From Roseovarius nubinhibens ISM (GTDB taxonomy: Bacteria > Pseudomonadota > Alphaproteobacteria > Rhodobacterales > Rhodobacteraceae), in NCBI RefSeq assembly GCF_000152625.1, contig NZ_CH724156.1, forward strand, positions 3,512,289 through 3,576,288: DNA of 64,000 bases, written 5' to 3'. The position numbers and the translations under genes are program-made. The number at the start of each line of letters is the position of its first letter. The stretch's first letter is position 1. The notes beneath the pieces were generated by a model. It did not search any database, was not told the origin of the DNA, and was given only the letters and a program-made list of their open reading frames with translations. Shown here piece by piece: positions 63,021 through 64,000 of this stretch.

Positions 63021-63767
63021 ATGAGTCCAAGAGCTTCGGAACTGGTCACCGCCTTCAGCCTGCTGAGCCGCCTGCCGCTGCCGCGCGGCGTCGCCGATCC
63101 CGACCTCAACGCGGCCTCCGCCTGGGCCTATGGCGCGGTGGGGCTCGGTCTCGGCCTCCTGGCGTCGCTCGCCATGCTCTGCGCCACGCTGATCGGCCTG
63201 CCCGCGCCTCTGGTGGCCCTCACCGGGCTTGGCACGCTCATCGCCCTCAGCGGTGCGATGCATGAGGACGGGCTCGCCGATGTGGCCGATGGGTTCTGGG
63301 GCGGTTGGACGCAAGAGATCCGGCTCGAGATCATGCGCGACAGCCGCATCGGCACCTACGGCGTCGTGGCGCTCATCCTTTCGCTCGGTGCGCGGTGGGT
63401 AACGCTTTGGTATCTTATTGAAATCTCGACCGGTTTTGCCTGCGCCGCGGTGATCGCCAGCGCTGCGTTGTCGCGGGCGCTCATGCCGTTTCTCATGGCG
63501 CTGCTGCCGCATGCCCGCAAGGATGGGCTGTCGCATGGGGTGGGCCTTGTCAGTCTTGAAAACGCTTGGCTGGGCCTCGCCATCGCGCTTATCCCGGCGC
63601 TGATTTTCGCGGGCTTTGGCGTGTTCCCGGCGCTGTTCTGGGCGGCCCTGCTGACCTGGGGCATGGCGCAGCTTGCACAAGCCAAGATTGCCGGTCAGAG
63701 CGGCGATGTTCTGGGGGCCACACAGCAGGTGGCGGAGATCGCGATCCTTGCCTCGCTACTGATTTAA
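63021..63767 (+). CDS. cobS: Adenosylcobinamide-GDP ribazoletransferase
   Basis: 248 residues, integral membrane cobalamin(5'-phosphate) synthase joining adenosylcobinamide-GDP to alpha-ribazole. The start at 63021 has GAAGGGGAA upstream and gives [20 protein letters not shown]. The metal motif is [20 protein letters not shown], and [19 protein letters not shown] is the family signature. Several hydrophobic helices follow. It uses the product of cobT on the opposite strand. A terminator shared with the convergent downstream gene follows. Confidence 0.95.
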   Translation: MSPRASELVTAFSLLSRLPLPRGVADPDLNAASAWAYGAVGLGLGLLASLAMLCATLIGLPAPLVALTGLGTLIALSGAMHEDGLADVADGFWGGWTQEIRLEIMRDSRIGTYGVVALILSLGARWVTLWYLIEISTGFACAAVIASAALSRALMPFLMALLPHARKDGLSHGVGLVSLENAWLGLAIALIPALIFAGFGVFPALFWAALLTWGMAQLAQAKIAGQSGDVLGATQQVAEIAILASLLI

Positions 63768-63787
63768 GCCAGCTCCAAACACACGAA

Positions 63788-63815
63788 AAAACCGCGCCCC
63801 GAGGGACGCGGTTTT
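63788..63815. terminator. Bidirectional terminator between cobS and the downstream gene
   Basis: Perfect stem AAAACCGCG / CGCGGTTTT, loop of 10 bases, with T or A tracts on both sides. It lies between two convergent stops, 21 bases after cobS. Confidence 0.88.
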
Positions 63816-63846
63816 CTAGCGGTATTACGTCAGTAACGCGTCGGTG
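63814..63846 (-). repeat. TACCG 11-base repeat cluster C (inverted)
   Basis: On the minus strand three contiguous 11-base units: CACCGACGCGT, TACTGACGTAA, TACCGCTAGAA. It begins immediately after the stop codon of the downstream gene and runs into the terminator stem. Confidence 0.7.
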
Positions 63847-64000
63847 TCAGGCCGCGCGCGACACCAGCACATCGCCGACCTGCTTGGCTGCGGCAACTTC
63901 GTCATTGCCGTTCACCGCCGCCACTTCGCGGGTCAGACGTTCGAGCGCCGCCTCATAGAGCTGACGCTCGGAGTAGCTTTGCTCGCGCTGATCATCGGTG
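63847..64000 (-). CDS. C-terminal end of an unidentified protein
   Basis: The minus-strand frame closes with TGA at 63847-63849. The visible 50 or so residues include SYSERQLYEAALERLTREVA and end KQVGDVLVSRAA. They are helical, charged and acidic to neutral, with no recognisable motif. Its start lies beyond the window. Coding character is supported by the uninterrupted frame and the shared terminator; identity is unknown. Confidence 0.55.
   Translation of the reverse strand, partial: TDDQREQSYSERQLYEAALERLTREVAAVNGNDEVAAAKQVGDVLVSRAA

Overview
This is a GC-rich chromosomal window that reads as a member of the Rhodobacteraceae (Roseobacter group). The evidence is an RNase E with a long acidic insertion, an lptF-lptG-lptD-surA-pdxA-rsmA chain joined mostly by 4-base start/stop overlaps, a rnj-coaX-birA block, PrtD-type type I secretion, and serine-cycle genes. 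No tRNA, rRNA, CRISPR array, insertion sequence or phage gene was recognised.

Layout. 1-4.0 kb: rne (cut by the window edge) divergent from a CocE-type hydrolase. 4.0-10.4 kb: a C1-assimilation island with a LuxR-family regulator divergent from serine-glyoxylate aminotransferase, hydroxypyruvate reductase, malyl-CoA lyase and the two malate-CoA ligase subunits. This is the glyoxylate-regenerating half of the serine cycle. Two matching operator-like sequences precede its two transcription blocks. 10.4-17.5 kb: small membrane proteins, ndk, an ABC-F ATPase and dnaE. 17.5-21.6 kb: a catabolic trio (DapA-family lyase/hydratase, aldehyde dehydrogenase, FAD amine/amino-acid oxidase). 21.6-31.3 kb: a secretion island with a LuxR regulator and a small partner, a 907-base non-coding leader carrying a perfect CtrA-type box, a 575-residue low-complexity protein with strictly alternating Gln and Asn tracts, a 722-residue companion, and the ABC and HlyD subunits of a type I exporter. 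31.3-42.4 kb: MarC, an aspartic protease, holC-pepA and the envelope-biogenesis operon. 42.4-49.4 kb: an M24 peptidase and diaminopropionate ammonia-lyase-like pair, a PRC-barrel protein, purL and two unknown proteins. 49.4-57 kb: grxD-bolA, a glycosyltransferase, an RhlE-type helicase, and birA-coaX-rnj. 57-64 kb: a CPA2 cation/proton antiporter, an MFS exporter divergent from a MocR regulator, cobT, cobS, and the 3' end of an unknown gene.

The most interesting material is the secretion island. Its CsgD-like regulatory arrangement, alternating Gln/Asn substrate, shared Q-x-N-V-M motifs and dedicated exporter suggest a secreted matrix or amyloid-like surface system. There are also several uncatalogued DNA signals: three intergenic clusters of TACCG units at exact 11-base spacing, four 11-base direct repeats beside dnaE, a paired operator in the serine-cycle island, and a three-copy post-stop element placed just before hairpins.

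Functions are read from motifs and gene order by eye; no database search was run.
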